Origin: an uncultured Muribaculaceae bacterium
Lineage (GTDB): Bacteria > Bacteroidota > Bacteroidia > Bacteroidales > Muribaculaceae
Direction: 5' to 3'
DNA: 64,000 nucleotides
Assembly (NCBI GenBank): GCA_947632485.1
Contig: CANRPJ010000002.1
Coordinates: forward strand, 1 to 64,000
The translations under genes and the position numbers were made by a program. Below the pieces are notes generated by a model. That model was not told the DNA's origin. It searched no databases and saw only the letters and a list, made by a program, of their open reading frames with translations. The first letter of the stretch is position 1. Each line of letters starts with the position of its first letter. Positions 21,250 through 30,613 of the stretch are shown here, in pieces.

Positions 21250-21792
21250 TCAGCGAACTATTCTGACCATAGTATTGTCTTGCTCCACTCCATCTACCAG
21301 ATATCGGTGCTTAGACCCTGGAATCTTATTCTTATCTTTCTTTCCTTCTACGGACTCATAGGAAAGGGAAATCTCAGTGCCGTCACCAAGACAAAGAGTC
21401 ACATCAGCTCTATTGCCAGGAGCCCCATCAAATTCGCCAACCATCAGAATGAAACGCTCACTTCTATTTCCATTCCTATCCTCCATGCCATAGTTTTCAT
21501 AAGTATAAGAAACGCCATAAAAATGAGGAAAATAAGTCCGGGTCCACGACCAGGAGAGAGCGTCGCTAAGCGGATATTCCTTCCCTTCGCAAATCACTTT
21601 AGTTCCTTCCAGCAGATTTCCCTCGTAATCTGGATCGACCAGATTATTACCATCTTTATCCTCTACATAAACGTAGAAAATTACCGGACCATAATCCACG
21701 CTATAAAAATCATCGTCTTTTGAGCACGCACTGGCTAAGGAAAGAAGTATCACCATTGCTCCACAAGCAGCTATCTTTCTACAAGTCTTCAT
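21250..21792 (-). CDS. Hypothetical lipoprotein
   Basis: Signal peptide and lipobox: MKTCRKIAACGAMVILLSLASACSKDDD. Confidence 0.7.
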   Translation of the reverse strand: MKTCRKIAACGAMVILLSLASACSKDDDFYSVDYGPVIFYVYVEDKDGNNLVDPDYEGNLLEGTKVICEGKEYPLSDALSWSWTRTYFPHFYGVSYTYENYGMEDRNGNRSERFILMVGEFDGAPGNRADVTLCLGDGTEISLSYESVEGKKDKNKIPGSKHRYLVDGVEQDNTMVRIVR

Positions 21793-21962
21793 ATCAATCG
21801 TATTAAATTAGTTAACTACATTGTTGCAAAATTAACTCGTCAGCTCATCGAAACAAAATTTTTTCGATAAAAGAATGACCTTATACCTAAAAATTAGCAT
21901 ATAAGAAACACTAGTAAATTTATGGGACTCAAAATTTCATAGGTGCGTTTTATAGGTCGCCA

Positions 21963-24515
21963 TCATTTGAGAATAGCGTCAGCGGGGCGGCCGGTGGTGC
22001 CAAGATCGTTACCGCGGTTCACCTTCTTACCGTAACCTAACGTATAGGTGAGCGACACGGAGAAGTGGGCATGATAGTATCCACTGACATCTACGACTGA
22101 CTGATCGAAATAAGTGCAGGTCAGAATCTTACTGATGCCGTGATTCCATCTCCAGCGCGCGAAATTTTTTGCTTGAACTTCAACGTTGAGAGGCCCATGC
22201 GCCCAACCGGCGGAGATTGAATGATTGGAGGGCACAACCGCCCAACCACCTGTCATAAATCCACTCGTTTCCTTCATGGAAGATATGTAGGAAGCGCTGA
22301 AATTGAAGTCTCCGGCATAATAATAAGCGTCGGCAAAAACTCTGATTGAGGATTTACTGATGTCGTAGGGCACTCCACTGTGGTAATGATTGTAATAGCC
22401 TGAGGCATATATCTGAAGACTACGATTTAGTAGAGAGAGCGATACGTTGAGGCCCAAGCTATTTATCCAATATGTACCCATAGGTTGTCCGATAGAGCGG
22501 AGAATATAATCCGGAGTTGATTCATAAAGGTAGGCATATCGGTTTGACGTCCCAGTATGACTAGCTGTAGCACCCACAGATAAATTATTTCCGGGAATAA
22601 ACGTATAACCAAGAGCCATATAAAACAACCCAGTCGGTGTCAGAGCAGGATTACCGGTATAGCTGAAGAAGCGGCTCGAGCGCACTACTACATCGCTTCG
22701 GTTCTGTAGAGAGGGAGGCACCTGCTCATAGTTGGCATAGATAGAGAACCGATGCTTTGAAGTGGGAGTAAACTGCGCCATGAGCGATGCAGTCGGACTA
22801 TTGCGGAATTCATGCACGTCGTTCACCCCGAGCCACGTCCATTTCCAGGCAAGCTTAGCGGAGAGATAGAGCTTCGCAAGGCGGTGATTATAAGACAAGG
22901 AAGCCTCGAAATCGGTCATGCGGGCACGGTCGATGGCATCTGCAGTACCGGAATATGTGGTGCGGCTGCCGGTATGGTTCACTCCAACGAGAGCTCCCAG
23001 AGTGGAAGATTCTGAGAAATTGTGGGAATAATCCACTGAGGCCACGGCGAGGTCTGTGCGGTCGCGCGCATCGTTATCGTAGGTCGGGGCTCCCTGTTCC
23101 ACCATAGATGTGAGCTGTCGGGTATGAGTGCGGGTGAAAGCCGGGGTGAAATTAATGGCATCGTCCTTACCCAGACGGAAATAGTAGTTGCCGTCGTAGT
23201 TCACGTAGTAGATTCGCCGGGAGTTATCACTTGAATAATCTGACGGGGCTATTTCGGGAACGGAATAAACGGCGCATCCGGAATAGTCCTCGTGAGGCAC
23301 ACGATACCAGAAGCCTGTAAGGGTAGATGCGGCCGTGATCTTGTCGGAGCGGTAAGTGGCCTTGAATGCGGCGGCATAAGTATTGGTCTTATTAAGGCCT
23401 GTCGTCTGCTCAGTGGTACGGTCGATCGTGCGGAGCTCTCCGTCAGGCTGGAGGAGGCGGTAAGTCTCCTGCTCCTTTCGCAGGTCATGCGTACTGCTGA
23501 ATCGGCCGGCAGTGGCATGCACATCATATTGCATCGCCTTATATTGCATTCGGGAGTTGAGGGAGCCTCCCGTCTGGTCGCGGATTACGCTCTGATTGAA
23601 CGTCGCCTTTGTATAGCCACCGTAGATATACTGCTGCATGATGAAATTCACTACAAACGGCCGGGAGTTAAATCTCGGATCTGAAGGATAGTTGAGAACC
23701 TCGACCCGCTGCACGTCGGCCATATTCATACCCTTAAGCTCCGCATCGGAAGCGGGTAGATAGTCGATGAAGAGAGAGGCCGGGCGCCCGTCGAATGAGG
23801 TCACTTCATTCTTATCAGGAATGACCGTAAGCTCCGGCGAGGAGAGACGTGCCAACAGGTCGAGAGCAGTCTGCGAGGCTTTCTTCTGGCGCTGCGAAGG
23901 CCGGTAGATAGTGCGGTCGGTGGCGAGGGCGGCGGAGCGCGCCTCAACCTTGGCCTGGGAGAGCTGCACGGCTGCCACAGGCATGGTGATCGAGCCTACC
24001 GAAGTAGTGGAGCAGAGATGATAAGTGGGCCTATAGCCGAGACAAGACAGCTTGGCAAGTACCGGACGAAAATCGCAAGGAATGGAGAAGCGACCTGAAG
24101 AATCGGTTATGCCGAATGTGATCACTGCCGAATCGGAAGGGGCAAGAAGTAACACCGTAGCAGCTTCAACCGGAAGGCCATCAGGGCCTACCGCACGGCC
24201 TGAATAGATGAAGCGACCCCTCTGGAAAGCCTCAACCCACAGATTGTTGCCTTTTCTGTGCACCCTCACCGGATTCCGGCCTGCTGCCTGGCGCAGGGCA
24301 TCGACTGGATCGGAGGTACTGATTTTTGCCGAAGTGATGTAATGCTCCAGTTCATTGTAGATGAAATTGACGTTGAGCCCTGGGTGGTCGGAGGCTATTC
24401 GCATTATGGCCTCCGCCAACGGAGTGGAGCGGAAATTATAGTCAAAAGTAGACTGAGCTGCCACGGAGGCCACACAGATAGCCACAGAGGCTATGAATAA
24501 AAGAGTACGCTTCAT
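21963..24515 (-). CDS. STN and carboxypeptidase-regulatory-like domain outer membrane beta-barrel protein (TonB-receptor-like)
   Basis: Signal peptide; STN-like FDYNFRSTPLAEAIMRIASDHPGLNVNFIYNELEHYITSAKISTSDPVDALRQAAGRNP; CarboxypepD_reg-like GRAVGPDGLPVEAATVLLL; long aromatic barrel region. Confidence 0.8.
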   Translation of the reverse strand: MKRTLLFIASVAICVASVAAQSTFDYNFRSTPLAEAIMRIASDHPGLNVNFIYNELEHYITSAKISTSDPVDALRQAAGRNPVRVHRKGNNLWVEAFQRGRFIYSGRAVGPDGLPVEAATVLLLAPSDSAVITFGITDSSGRFSIPCDFRPVLAKLSCLGYRPTYHLCSTTSVGSITMPVAAVQLSQAKVEARSAALATDRTIYRPSQRQKKASQTALDLLARLSSPELTVIPDKNEVTSFDGRPASLFIDYLPASDAELKGMNMADVQRVEVLNYPSDPRFNSRPFVVNFIMQQYIYGGYTKATFNQSVIRDQTGGSLNSRMQYKAMQYDVHATAGRFSSTHDLRKEQETYRLLQPDGELRTIDRTTEQTTGLNKTNTYAAAFKATYRSDKITAASTLTGFWYRVPHEDYSGCAVYSVPEIAPSDYSSDNSRRIYYVNYDGNYYFRLGKDDAINFTPAFTRTHTRQLTSMVEQGAPTYDNDARDRTDLAVASVDYSHNFSESSTLGALVGVNHTGSRTTYSGTADAIDRARMTDFEASLSYNHRLAKLYLSAKLAWKWTWLGVNDVHEFRNSPTASLMAQFTPTSKHRFSIYANYEQVPPSLQNRSDVVVRSSRFFSYTGNPALTPTGLFYMALGYTFIPGNNLSVGATASHTGTSNRYAYLYESTPDYILRSIGQPMGTYWINSLGLNVSLSLLNRSLQIYASGYYNHYHSGVPYDISKSSIRVFADAYYYAGDFNFSASYISSMKETSGFMTGGWAVVPSNHSISAGWAHGPLNVEVQAKNFARWRWNHGISKILTCTYFDQSVVDVSGYYHAHFSVSLTYTLGYGKKVNRGNDLGTTGRPADAILK

Positions 24516-24517
24516 GG

Positions 24518-25174
24518 TCAGTCTACGGTTATCGTGTCGTTGTGAAGTCGGATATCAATCTGATCGAAACCGTTAAGAAGCTCTATAGTCTGCGACAACG
24601 GCTGGCTCCGATGCCATTTGAAATAGAGGCGCAGAGAGCGGGTGGTCTCGGAGCGGAAATCTACGTGCGCCCCCTTTTCGGAAGCGATACGGGTAAGTAT
24701 CGCATCAAGAGTCTCATTATCGAATATCAACTGAGGATCATCGACAGATTCCACCAAAATAGTGTCGGTAGCTTCAGATGCTTTCTCTTCGGGAGTCACT
24801 GCACGTCCCTGCTTTGCAACAGACAGTTCAGCCTCATATTTGCTGCCTGATGAGATATGGCGGGAAATAGCGATACCAGCAGCGACCGCTGCAATTGCGA
24901 AAAAAATGATTGCAGAAGCCACCACCCGCATCGGCACCAGACGGCGCCACGCATTGAAGCGGAAACCACTCCTTACAGCGGGATTCTCGGCTGCAAAACG
25001 GTTCCATTCAGCATCTATATCAATTTCAGAGGGTTGTATAGATACATCGGCGGCATGGCTGAGCAGATAGTAGAGCCTTCGCATTTCGGGATCGGCCAGA
25101 ATAGCTTCAAGCTGCTCGGGCGTGAATTGCCCGGGATCGGCTATTGCCTTGAGAAGAAGATCAATCTTTGACAT
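24518..25174 (-). CDS. Short FecR-type anti-sigma factor with DUF4974/STN-like C-terminus
   Basis: Cytosolic N-terminus, single TM (VVASAIIFFAIAAVAAGIAIS), C-terminal NETLDAILTRIASEKGAHVDFRSETTRSLRLYFKWHRSQPLSQTIELLNGF; follows the sigma gene. Confidence 0.75.
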   Translation of the reverse strand: MSKIDLLLKAIADPGQFTPEQLEAILADPEMRRLYYLLSHAADVSIQPSEIDIDAEWNRFAAENPAVRSGFRFNAWRRLVPMRVVASAIIFFAIAAVAAGIAISRHISSGSKYEAELSVAKQGRAVTPEEKASEATDTILVESVDDPQLIFDNETLDAILTRIASEKGAHVDFRSETTRSLRLYFKWHRSQPLSQTIELLNGFDQIDIRLHNDTITVD

Positions 25175-25661
25175 GGTCGGGAAAATGTTGGCGTAAAACA
25201 TCTAAGGCATGACGCAAATGCTTATAAACAGCGACCTCGCTTATCTGAAGCTCCTCAGCTATCTGGCTGTAGGTCAAAGCCTGCCTGAAACGTAGGAGTA
25301 CCACACGACGGCACTGCGGCGGAAGAACCTCGCCGACTATTTCACCCAACCTCTTCAGGGTAGCTTCATCGGGCCATTCGCCCTCTTCGATCTCCTCCAC
25401 ATCGGCAGAATAAAGACGCAGAAAACGCTCATGGATACCGGCTGAGCGGATCTGGGAAATACACCGGTTGCGCACAGCCCGGAGCAGATAGGCCGGCATG
25501 GCAGAGGCTGCGGGAAGCTCCTCACGGTCAAGCAACGAGGCGAATACATCGTGCACAGCGTCACAGGCCGCTTCTTCATCATGAAGCAGATGAGTAGCTA
25601 AAGCATGCAGCGCTGAGAAGTGCTTACGAAACAGTCGCTCTATGTAGGTATGTTTGGTCAT
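25161..25661 (-). CDS. ECF RNA polymerase sigma-70 factor
   Basis: YIERLFRKHFSALHALATHLLHDEEAACDAVHDVFASLLD (region 2), LPPQCRRVVLLRFRQALTYSQIAEELQISEVAVYKHLRHAL (region 4). Start chosen at ATG 25661. Confidence 0.9.
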   Translation of the reverse strand: MTKHTYIERLFRKHFSALHALATHLLHDEEAACDAVHDVFASLLDREELPAASAMPAYLLRAVRNRCISQIRSAGIHERFLRLYSADVEEIEEGEWPDEATLKRLGEIVGEVLPPQCRRVVLLRFRQALTYSQIAEELQISEVAVYKHLRHALDVLRQHFPDHVKD

Positions 25662-25851
25662 ACACCTTAAAGACGCATTGCTCCCTCTTTTCCTAACCCT
25701 GAAGCGCCAAGAAAATTGCTTTCTAACTTCCAAACTCGAAAATCAGAACTAATTATACCTCCACAAACGGCACCATTACATTACAAACGGGTAAATTCCG
25801 GAAAAAATCACTAACTTTATGCCGCAAAATTACGTACCATAACTTAACACG

Positions 25852-28053
25852 ATGAAACGAACCCTGCTATTGCTCCTCGTACTGGCCTCGGTGTGCGCCG
25901 TCCGCGCTCAGCGGATAGATATCTCCACCGACAAGACCGATCTGATTCTCAACGTGGCCGACAACGGCCGCCTCTATCAAAGCTATCTCGGCGAAACCCT
26001 TGCCGATAAGGCCGAAGCTGCGAATGTGGCTGCCCAGGCTGTGGATAACCGTTGGGAAGTATATCCCGGAAGCGGTGGAGAAGATTATTACGAGCCGGCT
26101 CTCGCTGCTACACATGCCGACGGAAACCTTACAACAATCCTGAAATACGTGAGCCATAAGCAGATGCCGACCGCCTACGGCAGCGAAACCGAAATCACGC
26201 TGCGCGATGAGCTCTATCCCGTGGAAGTTAAGCTCTACTATCAGGCTTACAGCAAGGAGAATGTAGTGAAAACCTGGTCGGTAATAATCAACAACGGCAA
26301 GAAGCCTATCGACATCTGGCGCTACGCTTCTGCGCTGCTCTATTTCGACCGCGCGGCCTATTATCTCACGGAGTTCTCAAGCGAGTGGGCCCGCGAGGTA
26401 AGAATGGCTACGCAGCAGCTTCAGTTCGGGAAAAAGATTGTAGACAGTAAGCTCGGCAGCCGCGCCGCCATGCATGCGCAGCCCTTCTTCGAGCTTGGTC
26501 TCTCTCAGCCGGCATCGGAGTCGGAGGGTGAAGTGCTGATGGGCACACTGGGCTGGACAGGTAATTTCCAGTTCACATTCGAGGTAGACCACCTCGGCAA
26601 CCTGCGGGTGATTCCCGCTATCAATCCTTACGCTTCCACATGGGAGCTGAAACCGGGAGAGCAGTTCAAGACTCCTGATTTCATCTTTACCCTGTCGCAA
26701 AACGGTACCGGCGAGGGCTCACGCAGTATCCACGACTGGGCACGCCACTATCAGCTCAAAGATGGCGAAGGCGATCGCATGACGCTGCTCAACAACTGGG
26801 AAAATACCTATTTCAGCTTCGATCAGGAGCTGCTCGAGAAGCTCATGAAGGAAGCTCAGGCTCTGGGCGTAGATATGTTTTTGCTCGACGACGGCTGGTT
26901 CGGAAACAAATACCCGCGAAAGAACGACCGGGCCGGACTGGGCGATTGGGAGGTGACCCGCTCGAAGCTACCCGGCGGTATCCCCGCTCTCACGAAAGCG
27001 GCTAAAGATGCAGGGGTGAAATTCGGAATCTGGATCGAGCCGGAGATGGTAAACCCCAAGAGCGAGCTCTTCGAGAAGCACCCCGACTGGGCCTATACGC
27101 TGCCTAACCGCGATACATATTACTTCCGCAATCAGCTCGTGCTCGACCTGAACCGGCCGGAAGTGCAAGACCATGTGTTCAACGTAGTCGATACGATTCT
27201 GGCCAACAATCCTGATGTGGCTTACTTCAAATGGGACTGCAACTCTCCTATCACCAACATTTTCTCCCATTATCTCAAGGATAAGCAGCAGCAGCTTTAT
27301 ATCGGCCACGTGCGCGGCCTCTACAATGTGCTCGCCCGGATCAAGGAGAAATATCCCGACGTGCCGATGATGCTCTGCTCCGGCGGAGGAGGCCGCTGCG
27401 ACTATGAGGCGCTTAAATACTTCACCGAGTTCTGGCTCTCCGACAATACCGACCCGGTAGAGAGACTTTACATTCAGTGGGGCTTCTCGCAGTTCTTCCC
27501 TGCCAAGGCTATGAGCGCCCACGTAACCGACTGGAACCGCAAGGCTTCCATCAAATTCCGTACTGATGTGGCTTCTATGGGCAAACTCGGTTTTGACCTG
27601 GGTCTGAAGAATCTCTCGGCCGCCGACCTGAAATATGTGCAGAAGGCTATCCAGAACTGGAACCGCCTCAAACCGGTGATTCTCGACGGCGACCTCTACC
27701 GCCTCGTTTCGCCCTACGATGGCAACCATACGGCTACAAGCTATGTGGCTCCTGATCAGTCGCAGGCTGTGCTCTTCGCCTTCGATATCAACCCGCGTTT
27801 CGACGAGAAGATCCAGAAGGTGAAGCTGCAGGGGCTCGATCCCGCTAAGCGCTACACGGTGAGGGAAATAAACCGGATGCCAACCACCGACAAGGCCGGT
27901 AACGTGATCGAGCCATCTGACGAGCCCGATCCGAAGCAATGGGCGGAAGACGGGAAGACTTATTCCGGCGACTACCTGATGAAGGTAGGCCTCGATGCCT
28001 TTACGGGAAGCAGCCTCCACAGCCGGGTTGTGGAACTCAACGCTGCCCGATGA
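25852..28053 (+). CDS. GH36 alpha-galactosidase
   Basis: VDMFLLDDGWFGNKYPRKNDRAGLGDWEV, GIWIEPEMVNPKSELFEKHPDW, VAYFKWDCNSPI. Confidence 0.92.
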   Translation: MKRTLLLLLVLASVCAVRAQRIDISTDKTDLILNVADNGRLYQSYLGETLADKAEAANVAAQAVDNRWEVYPGSGGEDYYEPALAATHADGNLTTILKYVSHKQMPTAYGSETEITLRDELYPVEVKLYYQAYSKENVVKTWSVIINNGKKPIDIWRYASALLYFDRAAYYLTEFSSEWAREVRMATQQLQFGKKIVDSKLGSRAAMHAQPFFELGLSQPASESEGEVLMGTLGWTGNFQFTFEVDHLGNLRVIPAINPYASTWELKPGEQFKTPDFIFTLSQNGTGEGSRSIHDWARHYQLKDGEGDRMTLLNNWENTYFSFDQELLEKLMKEAQALGVDMFLLDDGWFGNKYPRKNDRAGLGDWEVTRSKLPGGIPALTKAAKDAGVKFGIWIEPEMVNPKSELFEKHPDWAYTLPNRDTYYFRNQLVLDLNRPEVQDHVFNVVDTILANNPDVAYFKWDCNSPITNIFSHYLKDKQQQLYIGHVRGLYNVLARIKEKYPDVPMMLCSGGGGRCDYEALKYFTEFWLSDNTDPVERLYIQWGFSQFFPAKAMSAHVTDWNRKASIKFRTDVASMGKLGFDLGLKNLSAADLKYVQKAIQNWNRLKPVILDGDLYRLVSPYDGNHTATSYVAPDQSQAVLFAFDINPRFDEKIQKVKLQGLDPAKRYTVREINRMPTTDKAGNVIEPSDEPDPKQWAEDGKTYSGDYLMKVGLDAFTGSSLHSRVVELNAAR

Positions 28054-28394
28054 GGTGGATGAAAACGAAAGTGATTGCCACGAAGCTCGTGCCGGAAGGA
28101 CGCTTCGTGGCAATCACCTTATTCGGCCTCGTTTTCACCCGTGATAAGAAGTATATAAACCGCTATATGCTTAATCATGAGCTGATTCATTGCTGCCAGC
28201 AGCTCGAATGGCTCTACATTCCTTTCTATCTGCTCTATCTGGCGGAATGGCTCTGGCATCTGGCACGCCTCCGGTCATGGGACGCTGCTTACCGCGCCAT
28301 ATCATTCGAGCGCGAGGCTTACGCCCACGACCATGATCTGAACTATCTTGGCCATCGCCCGGTCTTTGCTAACTATCGCCGTCGGCAGCGGTAA
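28050..28394 (+). CDS. Small membrane-associated protein with an HExxH motif
   Basis: 114 aa; MLNHELIHCCQQLEWLYIPFYLLYLAEWLWHLA...ISFEREAYAHD. ATG 28050 overlaps the GH36 stop. Confidence 0.65.
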   Translation: MRWMKTKVIATKLVPEGRFVAITLFGLVFTRDKKYINRYMLNHELIHCCQQLEWLYIPFYLLYLAEWLWHLARLRSWDAAYRAISFEREAYAHDHDLNYLGHRPVFANYRRRQR

Positions 28395-30531
28395 GAAGGG
28401 CCATGCGCGCGGTGGTCTCGTCGAGTCTCGTTGCGGCATACTCCGCATTGAGCAGGCTATCGGGTAGGTAAGGATCGAATTTGCCGCGTTCCTTCTTCTT
28501 GCGGTTCACGTCCTTAGCCAGTTCCAGCCCTAATTCTCCCGCGGCCACGCCATCGGCATAGCGCCTCATCTGCTCTACCTGACCCGGATTCAGTCCGCTG
28601 ATAGCGAGATGATCGTAAGGAGGATTGATTCCAAGCACCTTGTCGGAGAGCATAGCCAGGGTGCGGTTGGCGCGCATGCCTCCCCACGTGAACCATACGC
28701 TCTCTCCGGTATCTGATATCCACGGCTGCTCGTCCAAGCCCCGGGCGCGATACCAGGCTCTCGCCTGAGCCAGGTGATCGGGAGTGCCCGTAGCCGCGTC
28801 GAGATAGGGATACTGCCCCTCGCCTTCGAGCACCCTCCGCATCTCGGCCGTAACAGCCGCCGAAGTCTCTATCCCGGTGCCCTCAAACATCATCTTCCCT
28901 TTCGCTACCGTGCGGCTCACATAGACCGTGGCCGAGCGCTCCTCCACTGAATCGACTATCCATTTCTCCCCGGCAAGAATGAACACCTCACCGTAATAGG
29001 GCTTGTATTGCACGCTCCCGACACTCTTTCGCGAGCTCTTCTCTATCACCGTATAGTCTTTGGCAGAAGTAAAGGCACTGAAGAAATCGCGCGAAGCAAG
29101 CAGCCGCTCGCTCTCAGGCCCCGGAGCAAGCTGTCCGCCGGAGAGCTGCACGATCACCCCTTTGCCTCCCAGATGGCGCAAGAGCCCTGCAAAAGCTGTC
29201 TCGCTTAGGAAAGAGAAGGCCCCTTCCGAGCAGAGTAACCGGTAAGCCTCAGCGGCATAGAAGCTGCCGCACTGCGAGAGAAGTGACACCAACTGCTGCA
29301 CGATTATCGACATGAACGCCTCCGGAGCCGGCGCCGAATCGAACTTACCGGAGCGCAGAAGCTCCACAACGGCTATATTCTGCACCAGATTGCTCCGGAG
29401 ATGAAACTTATAGTCGTCGCGCTCCTCATCTACGCTATAGAGGCGCAACGCCGCAGGAGCGCCTCTGCGGCCTGAACGGCCAAGACGCTGACGGAGCACG
29501 GAAGGAGAGCCAGCCGTGCCGATCTGAGCTACTGATTCTACTTTACCGATATCCACTCCCAGTTCCATCGATGCGGTGCAGATGGCGGTGACCGGGGTGC
29601 GCCCACGCTGCAATTCCTTCTCCACCTCCTCGCGGTCGCCGCCAGAGAGCGACCCGTGGTGGATCCGGAATTCATTGGGCACTCCGGCGGAGCGGCTCAG
29701 ATCGCCGAGCGTAACGGCATACGCTTCAGCATCTTTACGCGAGTTGGTAAATACCAGATTGTTAGAGCCGCGCAGCCTCCAGAAAAGTTCCTCGGCTATC
29801 TCCGGCTCCGGATTTACCGAAGCCGAAGCCACATATTCCTTCACCGCGATCGCCACTCCCTGCCTCGCCGACCCCGCATCCGGCGATGCGAAAGGCATCT
29901 CTCCTCCCGGCCTCAGAAAGCGCCGCGCGGCCTCCATATCGCCTAAAGTGGCGCTCAGGGCAATCCTCGGCACCCGTCTGCCCAACAATTGCTCCAGGCG
30001 CGCTAAAAGCGACTGCAGCTGCACTCCCCTCTCTGAGCTGAAGAAGGAGTGGAGCTCATCGATCACTACATAGTCAAGGTTCCTCACCGCATCGCGAAGC
30101 CATGACGGCCGCAGCGCAAACATAGCTTCAAGCGATTCGGGGGTGATCAGCAACACTCCTGAAGGACTGCGCGTCACGGCAGCCTTGCGCGAGGCCGCCA
30201 CATCGCCATGCCACGCCGCTATATCTACCGGTATATCCCTCGCCATCTCTTCCAGCCGCCGCTCCTGGTCGTTGATAAGCGCCTTCAGAGGGGAGATACA
30301 CAAGACCCGAAGCCCCGCCTTCTCGGAAGTCAGGATATGGGATAATATCGGAAGAAACGCCGCCTCAGTCTTTCCGCCCGCAGTAGGAGCGCTGATAATC
30401 ACGTCGGTATCAGCACGTAGTATCGGTTCTACCGCCTCGCGCTGCACCGGGCGCAGCTCCTCCCAGCCCTGCGCTCCTACCCAGCGCGCCACCCGCGGGT
30501 CAAGCCTCGATAATACTTCGGAATCCGTCAT
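28369..30531 (-). CDS. Lhr-like SF2 DEAD/DEAH-box helicase
   Basis: Motif I ISAPTAGGKTEAAFLP, motif II DYVVIDELHSF, motif III ALSATLG, motif VI VLRQRLGRSGRRG. Start chosen at ATG 30531 (MTDSEVLSRL). Confidence 0.9.
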   Translation of the reverse strand: MTDSEVLSRLDPRVARWVGAQGWEELRPVQREAVEPILRADTDVIISAPTAGGKTEAAFLPILSHILTSEKAGLRVLCISPLKALINDQERRLEEMARDIPVDIAAWHGDVAASRKAAVTRSPSGVLLITPESLEAMFALRPSWLRDAVRNLDYVVIDELHSFFSSERGVQLQSLLARLEQLLGRRVPRIALSATLGDMEAARRFLRPGGEMPFASPDAGSARQGVAIAVKEYVASASVNPEPEIAEELFWRLRGSNNLVFTNSRKDAEAYAVTLGDLSRSAGVPNEFRIHHGSLSGGDREEVEKELQRGRTPVTAICTASMELGVDIGKVESVAQIGTAGSPSVLRQRLGRSGRRGAPAALRLYSVDEERDDYKFHLRSNLVQNIAVVELLRSGKFDSAPAPEAFMSIIVQQLVSLLSQCGSFYAAEAYRLLCSEGAFSFLSETAFAGLLRHLGGKGVIVQLSGGQLAPGPESERLLASRDFFSAFTSAKDYTVIEKSSRKSVGSVQYKPYYGEVFILAGEKWIVDSVEERSATVYVSRTVAKGKMMFEGTGIETSAAVTAEMRRVLEGEGQYPYLDAATGTPDHLAQARAWYRARGLDEQPWISDTGESVWFTWGGMRANRTLAMLSDKVLGINPPYDHLAISGLNPGQVEQMRRYADGVAAGELGLELAKDVNRKKKERGKFDPYLPDSLLNAEYAATRLDETTARMALLTAADGDS

Positions 30532-30613
30532 GCTATAGAAACGCCCGCGCGCCCCGCGCGGTTTTATTCTCCCAAGCTCCAACTACCTGCCGCCTCCCGT
30601 CGTTATAACTTTG

